64,000 nucleotides of DNA from Listeria goaensis. Lineage in GTDB: Bacteria; Bacillota; Bacilli; Lactobacillales; Listeriaceae. The notes beneath the pieces are model-generated. The model searched no databases. It saw only the letters and a list, made by a program, of their open reading frames with translations, and was not told where the DNA came from. The stretch lies in NCBI RefSeq assembly GCF_900186125.1, contig NZ_FYBQ01000002.1, positions 1-64,000 of the forward strand, read 5' to 3'. Position numbers and translations under genes: made by a program. How positions within the stretch are numbered: the first letter of the stretch is position 1; every line of letters starts with the position of its first letter. Shown here piece by piece: positions 28,847 through 37,189 of the stretch.

Positions 28847-29021
28847 ATCAGACTGGTGACAAACAGCAATCTTCGTAGTTCTTGCCTCCGCTCCGGTGCG
28901 GTACTCGGCAATCCATGAAAATCTCACCATTTGTCATCAGTCTGATTGTGCGTAGTATGTTTTGTTTGGCTTAAGTTTAGAGTTTTTCTACAAGCTGAAG
29001 ATATCCATAACAGATATCCTC
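28847..29021. ncRNA. Candidate structured RNA element A
   Basis: No gene lies between the U32 gene and the M60 gene. Positions 28847-28863 pair with 28930-28946 (17 bp, one G-U), enclosing nested hairpins (TTGCC-CCGC with GCGG-GGCAA). On the minus strand this hairpin is followed by seven T. Next to it, 28938-28996 matches element B at 45118-45173 (CAGTCTGATTGTGC, then GTTTAGAGTTTT, then CTACAA/TTACAA). A further hairpin of different sequence (28997-29021) stands at the same relative place in both. It could be a leader of the M60 gene (minus) or a small RNA (plus); the strand is undecided. I see nothing in the remaining bases 28671-28846. Confidence 0.5.
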
Positions 29022-29028
29022 ATCCTTT

Positions 29029-30255
29029 TTATTTCTTCTTCCTCATAAAATAAAATGCTTCCACTGGTTTATCTACAACCATTTTAACGGTCATCATTGC
29101 ATTTGGTGCTCGGTCAATTGCTTCGCCGTCTGCATTCCAGATTTCACGCACCACTTGTTTAAAGCCCGTATCGCTCGGCCCGTAAAATTCAATTTCATCA
29201 CCGACGCCGAAATTATTCCGCTGTTGCAAGGTTGCAATCTTCGTTTTTTCATCATAATCAAGCACTTGCGCGGCAAAAGCATATTGCGGTATTTTCCGCG
29301 TCTTTCCGAAAAGCTGCTCATCTTCTGTTGGTTCTTTGTAGAAAAACCCTGTTGAAAGTTCGCGCTGCGCCACTTTCCAAAGCTCGTCTTCCCACGCTGG
29401 ATCAAACTCAAAGTTTTCCGGATCTGCGCAGTAAGCATCTACCACTTTCCGGTAAATACTCGCAACCGTTGACACATAATGAATGGACTTCATTCGGCCT
29501 TCGATTTTCAAACTATCGACGCCAGCATCCACCATGTCAGGAATAAAGCGAATCATTGACAAGTCCACTGCACTCATGGAAAATGGCTCCTCGTCGTCGT
29601 CCACCAAGTTTTGTGGTTTTCCGTGGTCCATCTCAAACAAATCATATTTCCAGCGGCAACTTTGCGCACAACCACCGCGGTTTGCGTCACGATTCGCCAT
29701 ATGATTCGAAAGTGTACATCTACCTGAATAAGAAATACACATCGCTCCGTGGATAAAAGCTTCCATTTCAACATTCGTATTTTCGCCGATTTCGCGAATT
29801 TCTTTCATGCTGACTTCGCGCGCTAAAACGACACGCTCAAGCCCTCTTTTTTTCCAAAATTCAAGCGTTTTGTAATTCGTGGCCGATGCTTGCGTTGATA
29901 AGTGAACCGGAAGTCCCGGCGCGCTATCAAAGCAAATTTGAATGAGCGCAGGATCGGACACGATAACTGCATCAATACCAATGTCGCGTAGCTTTAAGAA
30001 AAATTCACCCGCGCCTTCTGTATCTCCCTCATGGGCAACCATATTCGCTGCGACATAAACTTTTGCCCCGTGACCATGTGCAAACTCTACGCCTTCTTGC
30101 ATTTCTTCAAAACTAAAATTTCCGGCACGTGAGCGAAGCCCAAATGCCTGTCCACCAATATATACAGCGTCCGCTCCGTAGCGAATCGCAATTTTCAACT
30201 TCTCTAAATTCCCCGCTGGCGCAAGCACCTCAGGTTTTTTTAATGTTGTCTTCAT
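29029..30255 (-). CDS. Peptidase U32 family protein (probable tRNA/rRNA hydroxylation factor)
   Basis: The 408-residue protein has the U32 core: PEVLAPAGNLEKLKIAIRYGADAVYIGG at the N-terminus and the cysteine-bearing FIHGAMCISYSGRCTLSNHM (residues ~168-187), followed by NRGGCAQSCRWKY. The cysteines of these motifs bind an iron-sulfur cluster in characterised relatives. U32 proteins such as TrhP and RlhA hydroxylate RNA; true peptidase activity is doubtful. ATG 30255 is used because the longer frame would start with TTG just before it. It lies 11 bases behind a second U32 gene. Confidence 0.85.
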   Translation of the reverse strand: MKTTLKKPEVLAPAGNLEKLKIAIRYGADAVYIGGQAFGLRSRAGNFSFEEMQEGVEFAHGHGAKVYVAANMVAHEGDTEGAGEFFLKLRDIGIDAVIVSDPALIQICFDSAPGLPVHLSTQASATNYKTLEFWKKRGLERVVLAREVSMKEIREIGENTNVEMEAFIHGAMCISYSGRCTLSNHMANRDANRGGCAQSCRWKYDLFEMDHGKPQNLVDDDEEPFSMSAVDLSMIRFIPDMVDAGVDSLKIEGRMKSIHYVSTVASIYRKVVDAYCADPENFEFDPAWEDELWKVAQRELSTGFFYKEPTEDEQLFGKTRKIPQYAFAAQVLDYDEKTKIATLQQRNNFGVGDEIEFYGPSDTGFKQVVREIWNADGEAIDRAPNAMMTVKMVVDKPVEAFYFMRKKK

Positions 30256-30266
30256 CAATATTCCCC

Positions 30267-31175
30267 CTACTTGACTTCATCCGGATTTTTCAAATAAAAC
30301 CCAGCACCTAGTTCACGTGTATCTGGAGCCAGATTTGCTAAACGGTTAACAAATGTTTCCGCAATAAAATTCCCCGCCATGAGCGCCTCTTTTGCTTCCA
30401 CAAAAAGCTTCGCAATCGCAACAAAATCCGCGCCATGCAAAAGAATCCCATCGAGCTTCCACGTTGTCACACCAGCGTCAAAAAGCTCCTCCAAATAGGG
30501 CATCATACTAATATCTTCTGTACTAAAAATATGCGTTCCATTTTCATCTTCATAAATCGGCAACATGCTGTCCGCATCATTTGGCTCTCGTAAATAAAGC
30601 CCCCGCGTCTTGTCAGCACTCTCGTCAAGCTCAACTATATTATAATAATTCGTGACAAGCTTTCGTTTCGATTGATGAATACAAGTTGGCCCGTAAACAA
30701 GCACTTCTACGGGAATATCTAGGCGTGCCGCAATTTGCGCGACTTCCGGCCGAGTTAATTCGCGTGCGAGTACCGCACCAGTGGCCCCTTGTTTTACCCA
30801 AAAATCAATTTGTTCGGCGCTCGTCACAAAAGTTTGCGCATCATAAATGAATGGCACAGATAATTCCAGCTCTTCAAGCATCAAAATAACGCCTGGATCC
30901 CCTACAGCAATTTTATCTACCGCCATTCTATCAAGCGCTTTTAAAAATGCCGGAATCTCTTCGACGTGCTCATTGTGCATCAAAGCGTTCACCGCCACAA
31001 TCACCTTTTTCCCAAAAGAATGGGCTAAGTTCGTGATTTCTTCTAATTCCTCATTTGAAAAAGAAGCTGGCAATCTAAGGCCGAAACGACTATTTCCAAT
31101 ATAGAGCGTATCGACTCCGGCGCGAAGCAAATTTTCGGCTTGCAGTGCTGATTCTGCTGTCGCAATAATTTCCAT
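30267..31175 (-). CDS. Peptidase U32 family protein, shorter paralogue
   Basis: The 302-residue protein shares the U32 barrel (ALQAENLLRAGVDTLYIG, VLVYGPTCIHQSKRKLVTNYY) but is about 100 residues shorter than its neighbour. It retains a single cysteine near the signature, where the longer protein has several. Such short/long pairs are known in Gram-positive bacteria and probably form a complex. The start ATG 31175 follows AGGAGAATT. The two genes are co-transcribed. Confidence 0.83.
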   Translation of the reverse strand: MEIIATAESALQAENLLRAGVDTLYIGNSRFGLRLPASFSNEELEEITNLAHSFGKKVIVAVNALMHNEHVEEIPAFLKALDRMAVDKIAVGDPGVILMLEELELSVPFIYDAQTFVTSAEQIDFWVKQGATGAVLARELTRPEVAQIAARLDIPVEVLVYGPTCIHQSKRKLVTNYYNIVELDESADKTRGLYLREPNDADSMLPIYEDENGTHIFSTEDISMMPYLEELFDAGVTTWKLDGILLHGADFVAIAKLFVEAKEALMAGNFIAETFVNRLANLAPDTRELGAGFYLKNPDEVK

Positions 31176-31273
31176 ATTTAATTCTCCTCTTCTCCTTTTA
31201 ACTTACAATGAATAATGTATCACAAGTCTGCCATACGGGCAATACTTCGCAAGTATGTTGTTTTCGCCAAAAT

Positions 31274-31305
31274 AAAAGCTAGGCCCCGAGGGAATCCTAG
31301 CTTTT
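31274..31305 (-). terminator. Terminator of tagO
   Basis: AAAAGCTAGG (31274-31283) pairs with CCTAGCTTTT (31296-31305), with a T-rich tail on the minus strand. The stem touches the tagO stop codon. The bases 31176-31273 show no further gene. Confidence 0.85.
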
Positions 31306-32369
31306 TAAGATTCATTGTCATCATCGCGTGCTTGTTCAATTCGTAGTAGTTTCATGATTGGTCGGTAGTTTTGACCGATTAAGCCGAGCGATTCAATAAA
31401 GATTTCAACGAGGAGAAGAAGTACGCCCATCAGCAAGATGGAGCCCCAAATCGTTGACATAGTAAAAATGAATGAAAACAGTGAAAATAGTGCTGCAATC
31501 GCGTAAATTAAAATAACGGTTTGCCGATGTGTGAAGCCTAAATTCATCAATTGATGGTGAATATGCGATTTGTCGGCCATTGCAATCGGCTGTTTGGTGA
31601 CAGCTCTTCTAATAATCGCAAAAATCGTATCCGAGATAGGCACACCTAAAATTAAAATTGGCACAATCAGGGAAACAAACGTAACATTTTTAAAGCCCAT
31701 CACCGATAATACAGCAATGATAAAGCCTAAAAATAACGCGCCCGTATCGCCCATAAAGATTTTCGCTGGATTAAAATTATATGGTAAGAAACCTAAAGTT
31801 GCGGCAATTAAAATTGCGGCAATCGAAATAACAATTGGGTCTGACATAATAAAGGCCATGCCTAAAATTGTAACCAGCGCAATTGTAGAAACACCCGCTG
31901 CCAAACCGTCCAAACCATCAATAAGATTGACTGCATTCGTGATGGCAACAATCCATAAAATCGTTAGCGGTACACTGAAAATGCCAAAATGAATTTCCCC
32001 GCCGAATGGCAGATTAATAAATTCTATGGAAATTCCGCCCCAAAAAACGATAATAAACGCGGCTAAAACTTGGCCAATTAATTTATAGCGTGCTTTAATT
32101 TCAAATAAATCATCAATAAATCCTGTTATCATCATCATCGTACCAGCTAGAAAAAGTGGCCAAATGAAGGTTTTATCAATCGGGAGTAAAAAAAGCCCAA
32201 TTGAAAAGCTTATGTAAATAGCCAGACCACCAAGGCTAGGAATTGGTCGTACATTCACACGTCTTTTATCCGGTTTATCCGTCACATCAAAATATAAAGC
32301 GACTTGTCGCACTAGCGGCGTTAACACGATTGATGCAATCAGACAAAGGATAACAATCGAAGGTAACAA
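31305..32369 (-). CDS. tagO: Undecaprenyl-phosphate N-acetylglucosaminyl-1-phosphate transferase (TagO)
   Basis: The 354-residue polytopic enzyme transfers GlcNAc-1-phosphate to undecaprenyl phosphate, the first step of wall teichoic acid linkage unit synthesis. It has the MraY/WecA motifs: DKPDKRRVNVRPIPSLGG (residues ~31-48), GFIDDLFEIKARYKL (Asp-Asp), NAVNLIDGLDGLAAG, FMGDTGALFLG and the DKSHIHHQL loop. About eleven membrane helices are visible. It starts with TTG 32369 behind GGGAGG. It is divergent from the LCP gene, whose product family attaches teichoic acid to the wall. Confidence 0.93.
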   Translation of the reverse strand: MLPSIVILCLIASIVLTPLVRQVALYFDVTDKPDKRRVNVRPIPSLGGLAIYISFSIGLFLLPIDKTFIWPLFLAGTMMMITGFIDDLFEIKARYKLIGQVLAAFIIVFWGGISIEFINLPFGGEIHFGIFSVPLTILWIVAITNAVNLIDGLDGLAAGVSTIALVTILGMAFIMSDPIVISIAAILIAATLGFLPYNFNPAKIFMGDTGALFLGFIIAVLSVMGFKNVTFVSLIVPILILGVPISDTIFAIIRRAVTKQPIAMADKSHIHHQLMNLGFTHRQTVILIYAIAALFSLFSFIFTMSTIWGSILLMGVLLLLVEIFIESLGLIGQNYRPIMKLLRIEQARDDDNES

Positions 32370-32402
32370 GGCAAGGCCTCCCCTACATTAAATTCTGTAC
32401 TT

Positions 32403-32431
32403 ATTATACGTCGTTATGCTTAAAAAAACAA
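32403..32431 (-). promoter_or_regulatory. SigA-type promoter of tagO
   Basis: On the minus strand TTGTTT, a 17-base spacer and a perfect TATAAT lie about 35 bases before the tagO start. Confidence 0.75.
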
Positions 32432-32531
32432 CGTAAATCCTAAATCTTAAGCTCTTCTTTAAAGCTTAGTAAACTAATTTTATACTAAATGCTAAAATTT
32501 GTGTCGATTTTTCGACTTTTTCCTAAAAAAG

Positions 32532-32560
32532 CTGACGTTAGACTTAATTTGTATTAAAAT
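32532..32560 (+). promoter_or_regulatory. Probable promoter of the LCP gene
   Basis: CTGACG, a 17-base spacer and TAAAAT precede the start codon by 30 bases. Confidence 0.5.
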
Positions 32561-32590
32561 GAAAGTATTGAATAAGAAAGGATGAACAAT

Positions 32591-33538
32591 TTGCGATCTA
32601 ATAAAAAGAAAAAGCGCAAAGGCTTAAAAATATTTCTTACAATCTTGCTAGTTCTTGTTCTCGGAATTGCTGGGTACTTAGGCTACGCTTACTGGAAAAC
32701 AACATCAACCTTTAATAAAATTCATACCCCAATTGAAGGAAAAGAAAACGCTAGTGTTGATTTAGAAAAGAAACAACCCTTTTCTGTTTTAATTCTAGGC
32801 GTCGATGAACGCGCTGGTGATAAAGGGCGTTCAGATACTCTTATTGCGGCAACTGTAAACCCGAATACAAATAAAATTCAAATGTTGAGTATCCCGCGTG
32901 ATACAAAAACCACCATTCCTGGATACGATTCAAATCCGCATAAGATTAATGCGGCCTATGCTTATGGCGGTGTTAAAATGACGGACGCTACAACAACACA
33001 GTTTCTAAACGGCATTCCATTCAACTATTACATCAAGATTAACATGGAAGGCTTCCGCGATTTAGTCGATGCGGTGGGTGGTATTGATGTTGTCAATGAT
33101 AAAGACGGTCTGACGCTTGCCTCACAATCGGCTGATGGTAGCAAAAAGGTGTTTAACAAAGGAAAAATTCATTTAGACGGTGAAGATGCGTTAGCGTATG
33201 TACGAATCCGTAAAACTGATGCAGAAGGCGACTTTGGGCGTCAAAAACGGCAACAACAAGTTATGTCTGCTGTTGCTGAGAAAGCATTAAGTACAGGTAT
33301 TATTTGGCGCTTTGACGGCATTTTAAATGCCATTGGCGACAACATTCAAACCGACTTTACAATGAACGATATTACACGTATCGCGAAAGATTATCGCGGC
33401 GCACTATCTAATATCGAAAACCTCCAAGTCAAAGGTGAAGGTAGCCGTGTTGATGGCGGCCCGTGGTACTATGTCGTATCCGACGCCGAACGAGCACGCC
33501 TGCACGATGAACTAGCTAAAAATCTTGAAATGAAATAA
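32591..33538 (+). CDS. LytR-CpsA-Psr (LCP) family cell wall polymer ligase
   Basis: The 315-residue membrane protein has a lysine-rich cytosolic start, one transmembrane helix (residues ~13-34) and an extracellular LCP domain: LILGVDERAGDKGRSDTLIAATVNP, SIPRDTKTTIPGY, HKINAAYAYGG, AVGGIDVV, LDGEDALAYVRIRKTD and RQKRQQQVM. LCP enzymes move teichoic acid or capsule from its lipid carrier to peptidoglycan. TTG 32591 is chosen because AAAGGA lies eight bases before it; the ATG at 32582 lies within that site. Divergent placement next to tagO supports wall teichoic acid attachment. Confidence 0.92.
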   Translation: MRSNKKKKRKGLKIFLTILLVLVLGIAGYLGYAYWKTTSTFNKIHTPIEGKENASVDLEKKQPFSVLILGVDERAGDKGRSDTLIAATVNPNTNKIQMLSIPRDTKTTIPGYDSNPHKINAAYAYGGVKMTDATTTQFLNGIPFNYYIKINMEGFRDLVDAVGGIDVVNDKDGLTLASQSADGSKKVFNKGKIHLDGEDALAYVRIRKTDAEGDFGRQKRQQQVMSAVAEKALSTGIIWRFDGILNAIGDNIQTDFTMNDITRIAKDYRGALSNIENLQVKGEGSRVDGGPWYYVVSDAERARLHDELAKNLEMK

Positions 33539-33546
33539 GACAAAAA

Positions 33547-33570
33547 AAGAACTTCCTCACGGAAGTTCTT
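33547..33570. terminator. Bidirectional terminator, LCP gene and nagR
   Basis: AAGAACTTCC pairs with GGAAGTTCTT around TCAC, flanked by an A run on the left and a T run on the right. It lies between two convergent genes. Confidence 0.9.
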
Positions 33571-33571
33571 T

Positions 33572-34294
33572 TTATTGTTTAACTTTAGCTACAAACTGAA
33601 ATCTACTCCCCACATATTGCGAGCGAGTAAACTCAAATGGTCGACCATCTTCTAAAAATGTAATTTGTCTGAGTTTCATAACCGGTGAACCTAGTTTTAC
33701 ATCCAAATAGGGCGCAACCTTTTCTGAAACAAGCGCTGCCTCCATAATCTGTTCTGCCTCACCAATTTGCTGACCAATTTTTGTTTCCACCGCTTCATAC
33801 AACGAATTCATAATATCCTCTTTTGTAAGAAGCGCCGCAATATTTTCAGGGATTGTTGCTACTTCGAATAAAATGGGAACTGAGTCTCCGTAACGAATCC
33901 GTTCAATTTTCATAACATTGCTTTTTTCTGGTATTGCTAGTGCTTCTTGCTCCTGCGTACTAGCAGGCCGAATACCGTAAGAAACGATGCGCGTGGAAGG
34001 CTTCTTTCCTGCCTGCAACATTAAATTAGTGAAACTTGTTACTGCTTCGAGTCGTTCAGTCAATTTCTTTTCCGCAATGAACGTGCCAGCCCCGACGCGC
34101 CTTTGCAAAATATTATCATCGACAAGACCTTGAATGGCTTGCCTAACTGTCATACGACTCACGTGAAACATTTCTGCCAGTTGGCGTTCGGCCGGGATTG
34201 CTGTCCCGACCTGCCAAACACCCGCCTCAATTTTTTGTTTAATTTCGGCTTGGATTTGAATGTAAATTGGAATTCCCGATTGTTTATCGATCAT
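33572..34294 (-). CDS. nagR: GntR/HutC-family regulator of N-acetylglucosamine use (NagR)
   Basis: The 240-residue regulator has an N-terminal winged helix-turn-helix (PIYIQIQAEIKQKIEAG, AERQLAEMFHVSRMTVRQAI) and a C-terminal UTRA effector domain (residues ~85-235). The family relative YvoA/NagR of Bacillus binds sugar phosphates such as glucosamine 6-phosphate and represses nagAB. It is the last gene of nagA-nagB-nagR, and a matching operator lies at the operon promoter, which supports autoregulation. Confidence 0.88.
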   Translation of the reverse strand: MIDKQSGIPIYIQIQAEIKQKIEAGVWQVGTAIPAERQLAEMFHVSRMTVRQAIQGLVDDNILQRRVGAGTFIAEKKLTERLEAVTSFTNLMLQAGKKPSTRIVSYGIRPASTQEQEALAIPEKSNVMKIERIRYGDSVPILFEVATIPENIAALLTKEDIMNSLYEAVETKIGQQIGEAEQIMEAALVSEKVAPYLDVKLGSPVMKLRQITFLEDGRPFEFTRSQYVGSRFQFVAKVKQ

Positions 34295-34310
34295 TTTTCA
34301 GCCCTCTTTT

Positions 34311-35015
34311 TTATAGAAGTGAAGCCGCCTCTTCGTCCACAATAATTGTCACATCTGGATGGTTTTGTAATACGGAAGCTGGGCAGTTTACATCTACAGA
34401 TCCGTTTATAGTTGCTTTAATCGCTTCTTTTTTAGATTCTCCAAACGCAAACAAAATGATTTTTTTCGCATTCATAATCGATTTAATCCCCATGGAGTAA
34501 GCATGTGTTGGTACATCTTCTTCTTTTTCAAAGTGAACCTTATTTGCTTCACGCGTAGATTCTGTTAAAAGAACTTTATGCGTTAAAGAATCGAAAGAAG
34601 TTCCAGGTTCATTAAAACCAATATGACCATTTGTTCCAATACCTAAAATTTGAATGTCTACTGGATGCGTATTTAAAATTTCTTCGTAACGTGCACATTC
34701 AGCTTCAGCGTCTGTTGCTTCGCCGTCAGGTAAGAAACTATCTTTAAATTTTCGTTTAGAGAATAGTAACTCGTTCATATAGTAATGATAACTGTTTGGG
34801 TCGTCTGCTGCAAGACCTACATACTCATCTAAGTTTACAGTTGTAATATCGCTTGTATCAACGTCACTTTTAATGAATTCTCCGTAAAACAATTCAGGTG
34901 TGCTTCCTGTTGCAAGCCCTAACGTTTTCACAGAACCATTTCGGATTGCTGTTTCAATAATTTCTAGGCCTTTTTTAGAACCTTCTAGTTTGTCTGCTGT
35001 TTTAATAAGTTGCAT
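34311..35015 (-). CDS. nagB: Glucosamine-6-phosphate deaminase
   Basis: The 234-residue enzyme converts glucosamine 6-phosphate to fructose 6-phosphate and ammonia. The signatures are LGLATGSTPELFYGE (residues ~32-46), NLDEYVGL with the catalytic aspartate region, and ILGIGTNGHIGFNEPG. It sits between nagA and nagR with gaps of 19 and 16 bases. GAGAGGAAG precedes ATG 35015. Confidence 0.95.
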   Translation of the reverse strand: MQLIKTADKLEGSKKGLEIIETAIRNGSVKTLGLATGSTPELFYGEFIKSDVDTSDITTVNLDEYVGLAADDPNSYHYYMNELLFSKRKFKDSFLPDGEATDAEAECARYEEILNTHPVDIQILGIGTNGHIGFNEPGTSFDSLTHKVLLTESTREANKVHFEKEEDVPTHAYSMGIKSIMNAKKIILFAFGESKKEAIKATINGSVDVNCPASVLQNHPDVTIIVDEEAASLL

Positions 35016-35034
35016 GTTTACTTCTTCCTCTCAA

Positions 35035-36168
35035 TTAAACGTTTTTTTGACCATAAGAATATGTGGCAGTTAAGTTTAGGGCATCATCAAAAAGGTTAAA
35101 GTCAGCGTCTTTCCCTGCTTCAAGACCACCTTTTTTGATTAAATTAAACTCTCTTGCTTGATTGACGGAACTCATAAGTACCGCTTCTTCAATTGAGCAG
35201 CCCGTAAATTTAATCATGTTGCGGAAAGCATCGTCATAAGTCAGCACACTTCCAGCGAGTGTTCCGTCTTCAAGACGCGCTTGTTTATCCTTCACGATAA
35301 CCGTTTGACCACCGAGTTCAGATTTCCCTTCTGGCATCCCTTTCGCACGCATCGAATCCGTGATAAGTGAAATACCGTGTGCGCCTTTCATTTTATAGGC
35401 TAGCTTAACCATGTCTTTGTTAACATGAATGCCGTCAACGATAAGCTCCGCCTGAATGCCGTCCTCGAGTAAAACGTGACCCGGAACACCAGGTTCGCGG
35501 TGCGTCATTCGGTGGCAGGCATTGTAAAGGTGTGTCGCATGGGTTGCCTTACTGGTTTTCAAATGCTCGCGCACATCATTGGAATGCCCGACACTAGGAA
35601 CAACACCGAGTTCTTGGCATAAATTTTCAAAAGCAGGAGAGGTTTCATGTTCTGGGGCATACGTCACCACTTTGATTAGCCCGCCTGAAATGTCATACCA
35701 TTTTTTGAACAGTTCAAGGTCTGGAGCTTGGATGTATTCTTCAGGTTGAGCACCTTTAAATACAACAGAAACGAATGGACCTTCTAAATGAATACCACCG
35801 ATAACTGGCTCCTCTTTTGCTACTTCGCCAATTACTTTTAATGCTGCTTCAATATTTTTGTGCGACTGCGTCATCGTTGTAGGAAAATACGTTGTAATCC
35901 CCTCGTTTAACATGCCACGAACTTGTTTTTTGAGTGCTACTGGATCAGCGTCCATCGCATCATGACCGTAACCACCATGTGAGTGAACATCAATAAAACC
36001 GGGGACAACTTTTTGTCCTTTGGCATCGATGATTTCTTCTCCGCCATTTGGCTTAAAGTTACTCATGGAACCAATTTCCTCTACTTGTTTGTCGAAACGC
36101 ATGTAAGCATTTTCCAAAACGAGTTTTCCTGTATAAATTGTTGCATTTGTAATTACTTTTACAGTCAT
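35035..36168 (-). CDS. nagA: N-acetylglucosamine-6-phosphate deacetylase
   Basis: The 377-residue amidohydrolase removes acetate from GlcNAc 6-phosphate. Metal-site motifs are VPGFIDVHSHGGYGHD (residues ~55-70), GIHLEGPF, SVGHSND and HLYNACHRMTHREPG, with the catalytic aspartate in ISLITDSMRAKG. It is the first gene of the nag operon, with AGGAGG ahead of ATG 36168 and the operator and promoter directly upstream. It recycles amino sugar from wall turnover or from chitin and mucin degradation. Confidence 0.95.
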   Translation of the reverse strand: MTVKVITNATIYTGKLVLENAYMRFDKQVEEIGSMSNFKPNGGEEIIDAKGQKVVPGFIDVHSHGGYGHDAMDADPVALKKQVRGMLNEGITTYFPTTMTQSHKNIEAALKVIGEVAKEEPVIGGIHLEGPFVSVVFKGAQPEEYIQAPDLELFKKWYDISGGLIKVVTYAPEHETSPAFENLCQELGVVPSVGHSNDVREHLKTSKATHATHLYNACHRMTHREPGVPGHVLLEDGIQAELIVDGIHVNKDMVKLAYKMKGAHGISLITDSMRAKGMPEGKSELGGQTVIVKDKQARLEDGTLAGSVLTYDDAFRNMIKFTGCSIEEAVLMSSVNQAREFNLIKKGGLEAGKDADFNLFDDALNLTATYSYGQKNV

Positions 36169-36188
36169 TACGAAAGCCTCCTATTCTC

Positions 36189-36206
36189 AATCGGTCTATA
36201 CCAATT
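36189..36206 (-). promoter_or_regulatory. NagR operator (dre-type site)
   Basis: The minus strand reads AATTGGTATAGACCGATT, very close to the ATTGGTATAGACCA-type site known for Bacillus NagR/YvoA and DasR. It begins directly downstream of the -10 box, a good position for repression. Confidence 0.85.
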
Positions 36207-36234
36207 ATTATACCGCTTTTTTCAAAAAAAGCAA
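36207..36234 (-). promoter_or_regulatory. SigA promoter of the nag operon
   Basis: TTGCTT (36234-36229), a 16-base spacer and perfect TATAAT (36212-36207) on the minus strand precede nagA by about 40 bases. Confidence 0.75.
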
Positions 36235-36281
36235 CTTATCTTTTTTCTTTTTACCCTCAAAGAGAGAATTTAAGCAACTAA

Positions 36282-36305
36282 AAAACCACCTAGTAAGGTG
36301 GTTTT
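36282..36305 (-). terminator. Terminator of the PspA-like operon
   Basis: AAAACCACCT pairs with AGGTGGTTTT around AGTA, with six T following on the minus strand. Confidence 0.9.
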
Positions 36306-36325
36306 AGCTTGATACGTTTCGATGA

Positions 36326-37174
36326 TTATTTTTTGTCTTTATTTTTTTCTTCTTCTTTTTTCTCAAGTTCAGGAATTAAGACTTCTTTGTTGTCGTCCTT
36401 TTCTTTTTTCTTGGATTCTTTTTCAAGATCATTTAGAAGTTCTTCCATGGATGCTTGATCTTTTTTCTTGAAGTTTTGTTTTTCGCGTTCGATGATGTCA
36501 TCTACCATCGTTGTAAAGTCTTGCGCTTTATCTTTAATAACTTCTTTGCTTTTGGCTGTTTTCTTTTCAAGTTCATCCATCAGCTCATCAAAGGATTGCG
36601 AAAGTTCTTTAGCCATATCTGCTTTTTTGTTTGCCTCTTCAGCTAGATCGCGTTGTTTTTGTGCTTCGTGATAGTCAGAAACGCTGCCCCAGCTCATATC
36701 ATGGATTACTTTGTCCATTTTTTCTGAAGTTTCAGCAGCATTTTTTTCAGCCATTTCAGCTAAGTGTTGTGTTTTTAAGTTTTTCCATTTTAAGCGCATT
36801 TCATGCATGCGGAGCTCTAAATCTTCTAATTGTTTGGAAGCTTGTTCATAGTGACCTTTTGTTGTTTCTAATTGTTCTTCGTATTGTGCCACTTCTGCTT
36901 TTGCAAATTCAGCAAGCTTAGTTTCGCCAGCTTCCTCAGCAATTTCTACTTGGCGGCGGCGCTTTTCAACATAAGTTTCCATTTCTTTATACTCTTTATA
37001 AAATAAGGATTTTAACTCGCGTTGTTTTTCAACCATGCGTTCTGCGTCTTTCATTTCAGCTTTTGTTTTATCCATGTAATATGTTACCGAACTGCGACGT
37101 TTTTCAGCGCGCTCATCAATTTTCTTAGTGACCTCTTTATTCCATTCTTTCATTTTATCAAAGAAATTTGCCAT
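36326..37174 (-). CDS. PspA/IM30-like coiled-coil protein
   Basis: The 282-residue soluble protein is almost entirely alpha-helical and highly charged, with long coiled-coil segments from residue 10 to 230 and a lysine/glutamate-rich tail. It resembles the PspA/IM30/LiaH group that assembles on membranes under envelope stress, but I see no single diagnostic motif, so the assignment is by architecture and context. ATG 37174 follows GGAGGAG by six bases. The gene follows a small membrane protein gene by 15 bases, a combination typical of membrane-stress modules. Confidence 0.65.
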   Translation of the reverse strand: MANFFDKMKEWNKEVTKKIDERAEKRRSSVTYYMDKTKAEMKDAERMVEKQRELKSLFYKEYKEMETYVEKRRRQVEIAEEAGETKLAEFAKAEVAQYEEQLETTKGHYEQASKQLEDLELRMHEMRLKWKNLKTQHLAEMAEKNAAETSEKMDKVIHDMSWGSVSDYHEAQKQRDLAEEANKKADMAKELSQSFDELMDELEKKTAKSKEVIKDKAQDFTTMVDDIIEREKQNFKKKDQASMEELLNDLEKESKKKEKDDNKEVLIPELEKKEEEKNKDKK

Positions 37175-37189
37175 TTTGTTCTCCTCCAA

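Noticed and set aside
28870-28920. T-box riboswitch in element A
   Set aside because: The conserved AGGGTGGNACCGCG antiterminator sequence is absent on both strands.
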